Shown: piece after piece, positions 54,301 to 61,307 of the stretch | Numbering within the stretch: position 1 is the stretch's first letter | Layout of the letters: each line of letters opens with the position of its first letter | DNA from: Lysobacteraceae bacterium NML93-0793 | GTDB lineage: Bacteria > Pseudomonadota > Gammaproteobacteria > Xanthomonadales > Xanthomonadaceae | NCBI GenBank assembly: GCA_002324875.1 | Contig: NTJG01000008.1 | Coordinates: 62,001-126,000, forward strand | Length of the DNA: 64,000 bases | Direction: 5' to 3' | Program-made: the position numbers and the translations under genes | The notes under the pieces: model-generated | Database searches by the model: none | Told to the model about the DNA's origin: nothing | Seen by the model: only the letters and a program-made list of their open reading frames with translations

Positions 54301-55980
54301 ATGAGCATTCAACCGACCTTCGCCCACGCCGCCCCGTCCCCGTCCAACGCGCTTCCGGCCGCCGCCGAGCCGCAACGCCACACCGTGCAACCGGCTGAGA
54401 GTCTCGCGCAGATCGCCAACCAGTACGGCGTGACGCCGCAGGACATCCTCAAGGCGAACCCGCAGGTCACCAACCCGGACATGATCTATCCCGATGACGC
54501 ACTGGTGATTCCCTCGCGCACCAGCGAGAGCAGCAGCCAGGGCGTATCGATTTCCAACACCGGCGGCATCAGCGCCAGCCAGAGCACACGCAGCGACACC
54601 CGCACCACCTACACCAGCGATGCCGGCACCGCGTACCAGTCGACGACGTCGACCACGGGCAACGTCAGCGTCAATCCGGATGCCGGCTCGATCACCGCCT
54701 CGGGGGGCGTGTCGTTCAACGAATCGGTCAAGAGTGCCGGCGGCTACGGCGTCAGCTTCGGGGGCGGCGCGAACGCGTCGATCAGCGGCGGCGTCAACAC
54801 CGCCGACGGCGTGACCACGTACAAGGCGTCCAGCGACGTGTCGGTGTTCCTCAAGGGCGGCGCGAGCACGCCGCAGGCCGGGCTCGAACTGGGCCGGACC
54901 GAGGGCATCCGCGCCTCCTACCAGGTGGCGATGCCGGCCGACGCCGGCGTGGCGCCGCTGTCGGTCAATCCGTTCGAGCCACACTCCATGCCGGTCGGCA
55001 CCACGGTCACGATGAACGGCGCGGACTACACCACCAACGAGTTCAAGGCGACCTTCCGCAACATCGCCACCCAGACCAAGGTGACCGACGAGACCGGCGT
55101 GAGCACCGTCATCGCGCGCACCGGCGAGGACACCGTGCGCGTCACTGCCGGCCCGACCGAAGCGGTGAAGGCCTACAACGGTGTGGGCGTGGACTTCGGC
55201 GTCGGCAACATCATGCTCGGGCGCAACGACAGCCTGTCGGGCGCGACGCTGCGTACGGCCGAGTTCGACCTGTCGACTCCGGCCGGTCAGGCCGGCTACA
55301 ACGACTTCCTCGCCACCGGCACCCTGCCCGAGGCCAACGGCGACGGCATCGCCAACGTCGCCACCGTCGAGCGTCTCGACTACAGCTCGCAGAGCAATCT
55401 CGGTGCCAAGCTGGGTCCGGTGAACCTGTCGCTCGACGGCGCCAGGAACACCGGCGCAATGGTGGTCACCACCTACCCCGACGGCAGCATCGGGCGCACG
55501 GTCGACCTGCAGTACTCGGGCAACGTGCCGATGAACATCAGCCAGCGCTGGGACGCCGCCGGCAACGAGATCGCCGATGCGCGCGTCTACAGCTACGACA
55601 TCCAGGTCGATGGCCACAATGTGCATCTGCTCAACACGGCGCTGAGCGGCGGGATGGACGCAACGCCGGTCGCCGAGGGCCAGACGGTGACGCTGGGCTT
55701 CAGCGAAGCGCAGATGTCGGTCCTCGCCGGGCAGACCTCGGCCGCGGTCGGCAACGGCGCGCACATGAGCCTGGGGCACCTGCTCGGCTACATGGGCACC
55801 GACGGCCGCTACCCGACCCCGGACGCCTGGGACTTCGCACTGTCGCTGGGGCGCAATCTCGGCAACAGCGACTACGGGCTGTCGGAGCGGCTGTTCTCGA
55901 TCGCCGACGGCAGCACCACCGGCGGCTTCGGCGATCGCAGCTACGCCCGCATCGATGCCTCGGTGACGCCGCACGAGTGA
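54301..55980 (+). CDS. LysM-headed protein of unknown function, no signal peptide
   Basis: 559 residues. The N-terminus (MSIQPTFAHAAPSPSNALPA) has no hydrophobic core. A single LysM domain at about 26-72 (HTVQPAESLAQIANQYGVTP then QDILKANPQVTNPDMIYPDD) is followed by a Ser/Thr/Gly-rich region with beta-type repeats (residues 75-215). The remainder is also beta-rich with GVGVDFGVGNIMLGRNDSLS, VERLDYSSQSNLGAKLGPVN and VDLQYSGNVPMNISQRWDAA. No hydrolase motif is visible. LysM usually binds peptidoglycan, so export by a non-Sec route is implied but unproven. The composition is unlike its enzyme neighbours. Confidence 0.8.
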   Translation: MSIQPTFAHAAPSPSNALPAAAEPQRHTVQPAESLAQIANQYGVTPQDILKANPQVTNPDMIYPDDALVIPSRTSESSSQGVSISNTGGISASQSTRSDTRTTYTSDAGTAYQSTTSTTGNVSVNPDAGSITASGGVSFNESVKSAGGYGVSFGGGANASISGGVNTADGVTTYKASSDVSVFLKGGASTPQAGLELGRTEGIRASYQVAMPADAGVAPLSVNPFEPHSMPVGTTVTMNGADYTTNEFKATFRNIATQTKVTDETGVSTVIARTGEDTVRVTAGPTEAVKAYNGVGVDFGVGNIMLGRNDSLSGATLRTAEFDLSTPAGQAGYNDFLATGTLPEANGDGIANVATVERLDYSSQSNLGAKLGPVNLSLDGARNTGAMVVTTYPDGSIGRTVDLQYSGNVPMNISQRWDAAGNEIADARVYSYDIQVDGHNVHLLNTALSGGMDATPVAEGQTVTLGFSEAQMSVLAGQTSAAVGNGAHMSLGHLLGYMGTDGRYPTPDAWDFALSLGRNLGNSDYGLSERLFSIADGSTTGGFGDRSYARIDASVTPHE

Positions 55981-55991
55981 GCAACGCGGAC

Positions 55992-56018
55992 CGGGCCGGT
56001 CTGCACCAGGCCGGCCCG
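55992..56018 (+). terminator. GC hairpin after the LysM gene
   Basis: CGGGCCGG (55992-55999) and CCGGCCCG (56011-56018) with an 11-base loop, 11 bases past the stop. No T-tract follows. Confidence 0.45.
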
Positions 56019-56166
56019 ACTCACCGCGGTCACACCCGGCGCCGGCGCGCATGCGCGCGTCCACGCGCAGAGCGCTTGATCCGCCGATGCGCGTCCTCGA
56101 CACGTGCGCGACTTCGGCCCCGGCGAGCGACGCCCGTCCGGTCGTCAACTCCCGGGGAACACACGC

Positions 56167-56334
56167 ATGGATGCACTGCAGATCGGACTGTTCGCTGTCG
56201 GCATGACCGTGCTGGTCATCGGCTAACGTCGCAACAGCCGCAACCTTCTGCTGACCGCCGCACTCGTGCTGCTGGCGTGTGGCGCGATCTCCGAGTTCGT
56301 CTCCGGCTTCCACGCCGGCGTCATCGGCAGCTGA
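56167..56334 (+). pseudogene. Two-helix mini-protein gene broken by an in-frame TAA
   Basis: From ATG 56167 the frame reads MDALQIGLFAVGMTVLVIG, then TAA at 56224-56226, then in the same frame RRNSRNLLLTAALVLLACGA, ISEFVSGFHAGVIGS and TGA at 56332-56334. The two halves form a coherent 55-codon protein: a hydrophobic helix, a basic turn, a second helix and a short tail. The stop replaces the turn residue, where one base change from TAT or TAC (Tyr) would restore it. GGGGAA precedes the ATG by eight bases. It could be a fresh nonsense mutation, a base-call error or a 19-residue peptide. The rest of 55981-56349 is otherwise empty. Confidence 0.6.
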
Positions 56335-56349
56335 GCGCCGGCGCCACGC

Positions 56350-56808
56350 TCAGAACGGCTTGGCGAGCACCAGCCAGACCACGCCGACCAGCAGCAGCAC
56401 CGGAATCTCGTTGAACCAGCGCAGTGCACGCGTCGACGGCAGTGCGCGGCCGCGGTCCACGCCCTTGAGCCAGCGCCCGCCCATCACGTAGTGCACCACC
56501 AGCAGCACGACCAGGCCGAGCTTGGCGTGCAGCCAGCCGGCGCCGCTGCCCATCGGCGCCATCGTCGGGAAATCGGTGATCACCGTGTAGCCCGTCCACA
56601 GCACCAGGCCAAGCACCAGCGCCAGGCCCAGCATCACGTGGCCGAAGCGGTACAGGCGACGCCCCATCAGCACCAGGCGCGCGCGCACGTCGGGCGTTTC
56701 GCCCGCCTCGACGAGGTTGATCAGGATGCGCGGCAGGTAGAACGCCGCGGCGACCCAGGCCATCACGAACACCAGGTGGAAGGTCTTGACCCACAGATAG
56801 CTTTGCAT
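56350..56808 (-). CDS. hemJ: HemJ-like protoporphyrinogen oxidase / CopD-family membrane protein
   Basis: 152 residues from the ATG at 56808 (MQSYLWVKTFHLVFVMAWVA). Four hydrophobic helices with the HemJ pattern: WVKTFHLVFVMAWVAAAFYLPR near the N-terminus, RRLYRFGHVMLGLALVLGLV, then WLHAKLGLVVLLVVHYVMGG, and a C-terminal LRWFNEIPVLLLVGVVWLVL. HemJ oxidises protoporphyrinogen IX in bacteria lacking HemG and HemY; conserved His and Lys in the helices fit. CopD-like alternatives cannot be ruled out from sequence alone. Divergent from the methyltransferase with 143 bases between starts. Confidence 0.75.
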   Translation of the reverse strand: MQSYLWVKTFHLVFVMAWVAAAFYLPRILINLVEAGETPDVRARLVLMGRRLYRFGHVMLGLALVLGLVLWTGYTVITDFPTMAPMGSGAGWLHAKLGLVVLLVVHYVMGGRWLKGVDRGRALPSTRALRWFNEIPVLLLVGVVWLVLAKPF

Positions 56809-56915
56809 CGCGCCGGCTCCGGTTTCAGGGCGACAGGATCGCATGCCCACGCGTGTGCGAAGCACAGGGGGGGTGCGACCGGAGGCCGCACGGACCGGGG
56901 GGCATCGACGGCGAC

Positions 56916-56921
56916 TAGAAT
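56916..56921 (+). promoter_or_regulatory. Possible -10 upstream of the methyltransferase
   Basis: TAGAAT in CGACTAGAATGCACGCCC, 30 bases before the ATG at 56952. This is the best match to the recurring TAnnnT motif after the TATAAT of rsfS. Confidence 0.45.
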
Positions 56922-56951
56922 GCACGCCCCGTCGAACGCCGCAGCCCACCG

Positions 56952-57542
56952 ATGACCAAGCAGTACGACCGTGCCTATTTCGATCGCTGGTACCGCTCCG
57001 GCGACATCGGCGGCCCGGCGCGCCTCGCGCGCAAGGTCGCGCTGGCCGTGGCGACAGCGGAATACCATCTCGAACGCCCGCTGCGCACCGTGCTCGACAT
57101 CGGCGCCGGCGAGGCCGCGTGGCGCGCGCCGCTGCTCAAGCTGCGGCCGAAGGTCCAGTATCTCGGCTTCGACGCCAGCGACTACGCGGTGTCGCGCTAC
57201 GGCCGCGCGCGTAACCTGCATCACGCACGGTTCGCCGATTTCGCCATGCTGCGGCCGTGTCCGCCGGTCGATCTGCTGATCTGCAGCGACGTGCTGCACT
57301 ACCTCGACACGCGCGAGCTCGACCGTGGTCTGCCCGGCATTGCCGAACTGACGGGCGGCGTGGCCTTCCTCGAATGCTTCACGCGCGAGGATGGGGTCGA
57401 GGGCGACGACGACGGCTTCAAGGCGCGCCCCGCGCGCTTCTACCGCGCGCGCTTCGCCGATGCCGGCTTCCGCGCACTGGGCTCGCACTGCTGGCTCTCG
57501 CCGCAGCTGGCCAACGCCGCCACGGCCCTCGAGTCCGCCTGA
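56952..57542 (+). CDS. Class I SAM-dependent methyltransferase
   Basis: 196 residues. Opens KQYDRAYFDRWYRSGDIGGP, then the SAM-binding motif I VLDIGAGEAAWRAPLLKL, an acidic end of beta2 in YLGFDASDYAV, and motif IV-like PPVDLLICSDVLHYLD. This is the general UbiE/small-molecule methyltransferase architecture with a complete Rossmann core. The substrate cannot be told. It has its own apparent promoter and is followed after 101 bases by phaZ on the same strand. Confidence 0.9.
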   Translation: MTKQYDRAYFDRWYRSGDIGGPARLARKVALAVATAEYHLERPLRTVLDIGAGEAAWRAPLLKLRPKVQYLGFDASDYAVSRYGRARNLHHARFADFAMLRPCPPVDLLICSDVLHYLDTRELDRGLPGIAELTGGVAFLECFTREDGVEGDDDGFKARPARFYRARFADAGFRALGSHCWLSPQLANAATALESA

Positions 57543-57605
57543 TCCGGCGCTGCAGCGGGCCTGAACCGCCGCACCATCCAGTTCGGTCCGCACCGGCCGA
57601 TACGC

Positions 57606-57611
57606 TATGCT
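57606..57611 (+). promoter_or_regulatory. Possible -10 upstream of phaZ
   Basis: TATGCT in ACGCTATGCTGCGCC, 32 bases before the phaZ ATG. GGAAG at about 57635 can serve as ribosome site. Confidence 0.35.
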
Positions 57612-57643
57612 GCGCCGCAGCAACCCGCCGATACGGAAGACCG

Positions 57644-59020
57644 ATGCTGTTCTACCAATTGCACGAGATGGGCCGCGCCTGGATGAAGCCGTGGACGTTG
57701 CTGGCCGACGCCAACGCGCGCGCGTTCGCCGCCGATGGCACCTGGCTGTCGCACCTGCCCGGCTCCGAGCAGCTGTCCGCGGCGAACGAGCTGCTCTACC
57801 GCATCGGCAAGGACTACGAAAAGCCGGCCTTCGGCATTCACGAGGTCGCCAACGACGACAACGACCGCACCTACCCGGTCGTGCAGCTCGACGCGCTGGT
57901 CAAGCCGTTCTGCAAGCTGCTGCGCTTCAAGCGCTACACCGATGATCCGGCGCATCTCGAGGTCATCAAGGCCCAGCCCACGGTGCTCGTGGTCGCGCCG
58001 CTGTCGGGCCACCACGCCACCCTGCTGCGCGACACGGTGCGCACCCTGCTGCGCGACCACAAGGTCTACGTCACCGACTGGATCGACGCGCGCATGGTGC
58101 CGGCCGAGGCGGGTGCGTTCTCGCTCGACGACTACATCGCCTACATCGAGGAGTTCATCCGCCACATCGGCGCCGAGAAGCTGCACGTGGTCAGCGTGTG
58201 CCAGCCCACGGTGCCGGTGCTCGCGGCGGTATCGCTGATGGCCGCGCGCGGCGAAGCCACCCCGCGCTCGCTGGTGATGATGGGCGGTCCGATCGACACC
58301 CGGCAGTCGCCGACCGCGGTGAACAACCTGGCCACCGAGAAGCCGCACGCCTGGTTCGAACAGAACGTGATCCACCCCGTGCCGATGAACTATCCCGGCC
58401 GCGGCCGCCTGGTCTATCCGGGATTCCTGCAGCACATGGGCTTCATGGCGATGAATCCCGAACGCCATCTGGAATCGCACTGGGACTTCTACCAGAACCT
58501 GCTCAAGGGCGACGACGACGACGCGCAGTCGCACCGCCGGTTCTACGACGAGTACAACGCCGTGCTCGACATGCCGGCCGAGTACTACCTCGACACCATC
58601 CGCGTGGTGTTCCAGCAGCATCTGCTGCCGCGTGGGAAGTGGGTCGTGGCCGGCGAGCGCGTGGACCCGTCGAAGATCACCGGCACTGCGCTGCTGACCA
58701 TCGAGGGCGAGCTCGACGACATTTCCGGCGAGGGTCAGACCCGGGCCGCGCATACCCTGTGCACCGGCGTCGCCGAAGCCCACCGCGCCCACATCACCGT
58801 CGACGGCGCGGGTCACTACGGCATCTTCAGCGGTCGCCGCTGGCGCAATCTCGTCTACCCGCAGGTGCGCGACTTCATCGCCGCGCACGCCGCGCCGGGC
58901 GTCGCCACATCCGGTGGCAGCGGCGCCACGAAGACGCCGAAGGCGACGCGGCGCGCCGCCTCGTCCACCAAGCCCGCCACGCCGCGGACGCGCCGCCGCA
59001 AGACCGCAGCATCGGACTGA
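57644..59020 (+). CDS. phaZ: Intracellular poly(3-hydroxybutyrate) depolymerase
   Basis: Breaks down native PHB granules inside the cell. 458 residues from the ATG at 57644 (MLFYQLHEMGRAWMKPWTLL). It shows the PhaZa1 signature of a Cys nucleophile in place of Ser: Cys186 in VSVCQPTVPVLAA. The acid is in TIEGELDDISGEGQT and the His in VDGAGHYGIFSGRRW. The core ends near residue 425; a Lys/Arg/Thr/Ala tail of about 30 residues (TKTPKATRRAASSTKPATPR) resembles PhaF- or histone-like basic tails. bdhA lies about 6.5 kb upstream. A strong bidirectional terminator follows. Confidence 0.92.
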   Translation: MLFYQLHEMGRAWMKPWTLLADANARAFAADGTWLSHLPGSEQLSAANELLYRIGKDYEKPAFGIHEVANDDNDRTYPVVQLDALVKPFCKLLRFKRYTDDPAHLEVIKAQPTVLVVAPLSGHHATLLRDTVRTLLRDHKVYVTDWIDARMVPAEAGAFSLDDYIAYIEEFIRHIGAEKLHVVSVCQPTVPVLAAVSLMAARGEATPRSLVMMGGPIDTRQSPTAVNNLATEKPHAWFEQNVIHPVPMNYPGRGRLVYPGFLQHMGFMAMNPERHLESHWDFYQNLLKGDDDDAQSHRRFYDEYNAVLDMPAEYYLDTIRVVFQQHLLPRGKWVVAGERVDPSKITGTALLTIEGELDDISGEGQTRAAHTLCTGVAEAHRAHITVDGAGHYGIFSGRRWRNLVYPQVRDFIAAHAAPGVATSGGSGATKTPKATRRAASSTKPATPRTRRRKTAASD

Positions 59021-59072
59021 CGCCCGACCGAACGGCCGCCGCGACGACGACCGCCTCGGCATCGCACGCACG

Positions 59073-59108
59073 AAAAAGCCCGCCCCGGGCGACCGGGGCG
59101 GGCTTTTT
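59073..59108. terminator. Bidirectional Rho-independent terminator between phaZ and rhlE
   Basis: AAAAAGCCCGCCCC (59073-59086) and GGGGCGGGCTTTTT (59095-59108) pair perfectly around an 8-base loop, giving a GC stem with a T5 tail on either strand. It sits between the convergent phaZ and helicase genes. Confidence 0.93.
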
Positions 59109-59131
59109 GCATGGCGCAGGACGCTGGGGAC

Positions 59132-60517
59132 TCAGGCGCGCGTGTCGCGCCGTGCGCCCTGCGCGCGGCCGGCGCCCGCACGGTGCTGCTTCGGACCGGC
59201 ATGTGCGTGCGCACTGCGGTCGGCCGGCTTGCCGTGGCCGCGATGGCTGGCCGCCTTGCGCGGAGCGCGCTCGCCGCCCGGCTTCTGCTCGCCCATGCGT
59301 GCACCCGGGCGTCCGCCCGAGGGCTGACGCCGCTGGCCGCCGCCGTTCTTCGGGATCGGGGCATCCAGACGCACCGGCTGGCTCGGGGCGAAGCCTTCGA
59401 CCACGTCCATCGAGATCTCGGCATTGAGCATGCGCTGGATCTGGCGCAGCAGGCCGCCTTCCTCCGGCGACACCAGCGACAGCGCCTCGCCCGACGCGCC
59501 GTTGCGGCCGGTGCGGCCGATGCGGTGCACGTAGTCCTCGGCCACCATCGGCAGATCGTGGTTGATCACCAGCGGCAGGTTCGGAATGTCGAGCCCACGC
59601 GCGGCGACGTCGGTGGCGACCAGGATGCGGGCGCGGCCGGACTTGAACGCGTCCAGCGCCTTCTGGCGCTGCGCCTGGCTCTTGTTGCCGTGGATCGCGA
59701 CCGACGGCAGGCCGGATTCGGCCAGCTGCTCGGCCAGACGGTTGCAGCCGTGCTTGGTCTTGCCGAACACCAGCACCTGGTCGGTGTGGCGCTTGGACAG
59801 CAGCTCGACCAGCAGGTCGCGCTTGCGGCTGTTGTCCACCGGGTGCGCACGGTGCGCGATGGTCTCGGCGATGGTGCTGTTGGCGGCGACCTGGACCTGC
59901 TTGGGATCGCGCATGAATTCCAGCGCCATCGCCTTGATACGCGGCTCGAACGTGGCCGAGAACAGCAGCGTCTGACGCTGCTTCGGCACGCGGCCCATGA
60001 TCCGCTTCATCTGCGGCAGGAAGCCCATGTCGAGCATGCGGTCGGCTTCGTCGAGCACCAGCAGTTCGACCGCGTCGAGCTTGGCGTGGCCGCTGTCCAT
60101 GTGATCGAGCAGACGGCCCGGGCAGGCGATCAGCACGTCCACGCCGCGGCGCAGGTTGTCGATCTGCGGCTGCATGCCGGCGCCGCCGAAGATCGTGGTG
60201 ACGTTCATCCGCAGATGACGGCCGTAGGTCTTGAGATTGTCGGCCACCTGCACCGCGAGCTCGCGGGTCGGCACCAGGATCAGCGCGCGCGGCTTGCGCG
60301 GGCCCTTGGGCGGCGTCTCCTTGGCCAGGCGCTGCAGCAGCGGCAGGCCGAACGCGGCGGTCTTGCCGGTGCCGGTCTGGGCACCGCCCAGGACGTCGTG
60401 GCCGCCGAGGATCAGCGGAATCGCCTGTTCCTGGATCGGCGTGGGGGTGGTGTAGTCGGTTTCGGCGAGCGCGCGCAGCAACGCGGGCGACAGCCCGAGG
60501 GTTTCGAACGTGGTCAT
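59132..60517 (-). CDS. rhlE: DEAD-box RNA helicase, RhlE type
   Basis: ATP-dependent RNA helicase for ribosome assembly and mRNA decay. 461 residues from the ATG at 60517 (MTTFETLGLSPALLRALAET), with AGGAGC upstream. Q motif TPTPIQEQAIP, Walker A AQTGTGKT (46-53), PTRELAVQ, GGAGMQPQ, CPGRLLDHM, DEAD in LVLDEADRMLDMG, SAT, and HRIGRTGRNGASG are all intact. The C-terminal tail of about 90 residues is basic and Gly/Arg/Pro-rich, typical of RNA-annealing tails. The 423-base upstream region contains two GGG(A/T)AAGACCCGGG boxes. Confidence 0.95.
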   Translation of the reverse strand: MTTFETLGLSPALLRALAETDYTTPTPIQEQAIPLILGGHDVLGGAQTGTGKTAAFGLPLLQRLAKETPPKGPRKPRALILVPTRELAVQVADNLKTYGRHLRMNVTTIFGGAGMQPQIDNLRRGVDVLIACPGRLLDHMDSGHAKLDAVELLVLDEADRMLDMGFLPQMKRIMGRVPKQRQTLLFSATFEPRIKAMALEFMRDPKQVQVAANSTIAETIAHRAHPVDNSRKRDLLVELLSKRHTDQVLVFGKTKHGCNRLAEQLAESGLPSVAIHGNKSQAQRQKALDAFKSGRARILVATDVAARGLDIPNLPLVINHDLPMVAEDYVHRIGRTGRNGASGEALSLVSPEEGGLLRQIQRMLNAEISMDVVEGFAPSQPVRLDAPIPKNGGGQRRQPSGGRPGARMGEQKPGGERAPRKAASHRGHGKPADRSAHAHAGPKQHRAGAGRAQGARRDTRA

Positions 60518-60648
60518 GTGGTGCTCCTGTGAGCCAATGCAGGCAGCGGCGGTCCGCATTCCGCGGACGACAGCCGACAGGCCGTGTAGTGGCGATGGAC
60601 CCGGAGCTATCCTGCGAACCGCGCTGCGAGTACCGATGTGACGGCGGC

Positions 60649-60662
60649 GGGAAAGACCCGGG
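60649..60662 (-). repeat. 14-base direct repeat upstream of rhlE, copy 1
   Basis: GGGAAAGACCCGGG, matching 60691-60704 (GGGTAAGACCCGGG) at 13 of 14 bases, start-to-start distance 42. It could be a regulator site or part of an RNA structure. Confidence 0.5.
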
Positions 60663-60690
60663 CCGTGTCTGCGCGACGATAGACGTGCGG

Positions 60691-60704
60691 GGGTAAGACC
60701 CGGG
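60691..60704 (-). repeat. 14-base direct repeat upstream of rhlE, copy 2
   Basis: GGGTAAGACCCGGG; see copy 1. The spacing of 42 is four helical turns, putting both boxes on one DNA face. Confidence 0.5.
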
Positions 60705-60940
60705 GGCGACGCGATGCGTCGGCGGGAATACCAGGATCGTGACCTCGGCCGGTGAGGGCCTTCGGTGGGCGACCGCGTGCAGAACCCGCGCAGTCTACGC
60801 CAATGCGGCGGCGCGTGCCGCAGTGGACGTACGGCCAGCTGTACCGGCGCTCAGCTTCGGGACACCGCATCTCTCCAGCGACGCTGTGCGGCCTGCAGCG
60901 GCTGTGGCACGCTCGCGCCTCCGATCGATGGAACTTCTGC

Positions 60941-61303
60941 ATGGCTTCCGGTTCCGGCGCGCATGGCGCCGCACTCACTGTCGCCCGCTGGGCACTCGCC
61001 AGCCTGTTCGTCGTGCTCGGCGGCTGGCGCATCTGGGGCGCGCTCAACGGCGCGTCGCTGTCCAACGTGGCGCTGCTGCTCAGCGTCTGCGAGCTGCTGC
61101 TCGGCGTGCTGATTCTCGCCGGCTGGCGCCTGCGCTGGACGGCGCTGGCCGCGGTCGCGCTGCTGGTGATCGATGCCGTGCTCTCGCATCCGTTCTGGGC
61201 GATGCGCGCGGGCGCGCGCGATGTCCAGCTGCTGCATTTCATGAAGAACATCGCGATCGCCGGCGGCTTCCTGCTGCTCTCGGCCATCGCACCCCGGAGA
61301 TGA
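60941..61303 (+). CDS. DoxX-like small membrane protein
   Basis: 120 residues from the ATG at 60941 (MASGSGAHGAALTVARWALA). Four hydrophobic helices with DoxX style: RWALASLFVVLGGWRIWGAL, SNVALLLSVCELLLGVLILA, RWTALAAVALLVIDAVLSHP with WAMRAG, and the closing HFMKNIAIAGGFLLLSAIA. DoxX/DoxD proteins are linked to quinone-dependent redox reactions. It ends 4 bases before the KefB/C-type antiporter start, implying a functional pair. Confidence 0.82.
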   Translation: MASGSGAHGAALTVARWALASLFVVLGGWRIWGALNGASLSNVALLLSVCELLLGVLILAGWRLRWTALAAVALLVIDAVLSHPFWAMRAGARDVQLLHFMKNIAIAGGFLLLSAIAPRR

Positions 61304-61307
61304 GCCC

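Larger units (their letters stand above)
60518..60940. other. 423-base divergent region between rhlE and the DoxX gene
   Basis: No supported gene. It holds the 14-base direct repeat pair at 60649 and 60691, and a small palindrome CGACGCGATGCGTCG just after the second. It should contain the promoters of both divergent genes; a long rhlE leader is possible. Confidence 0.5.

Noticed and set aside
54301..55980. Idea that the LysM protein is a type IV secretion effector of the xanthomonad bacteria-killing system
   Set aside because: Its C-terminus does not show the Gln-rich tail or motifs I know for the XVIPCD recruitment domain. No immunity-like lipoprotein gene is adjacent.
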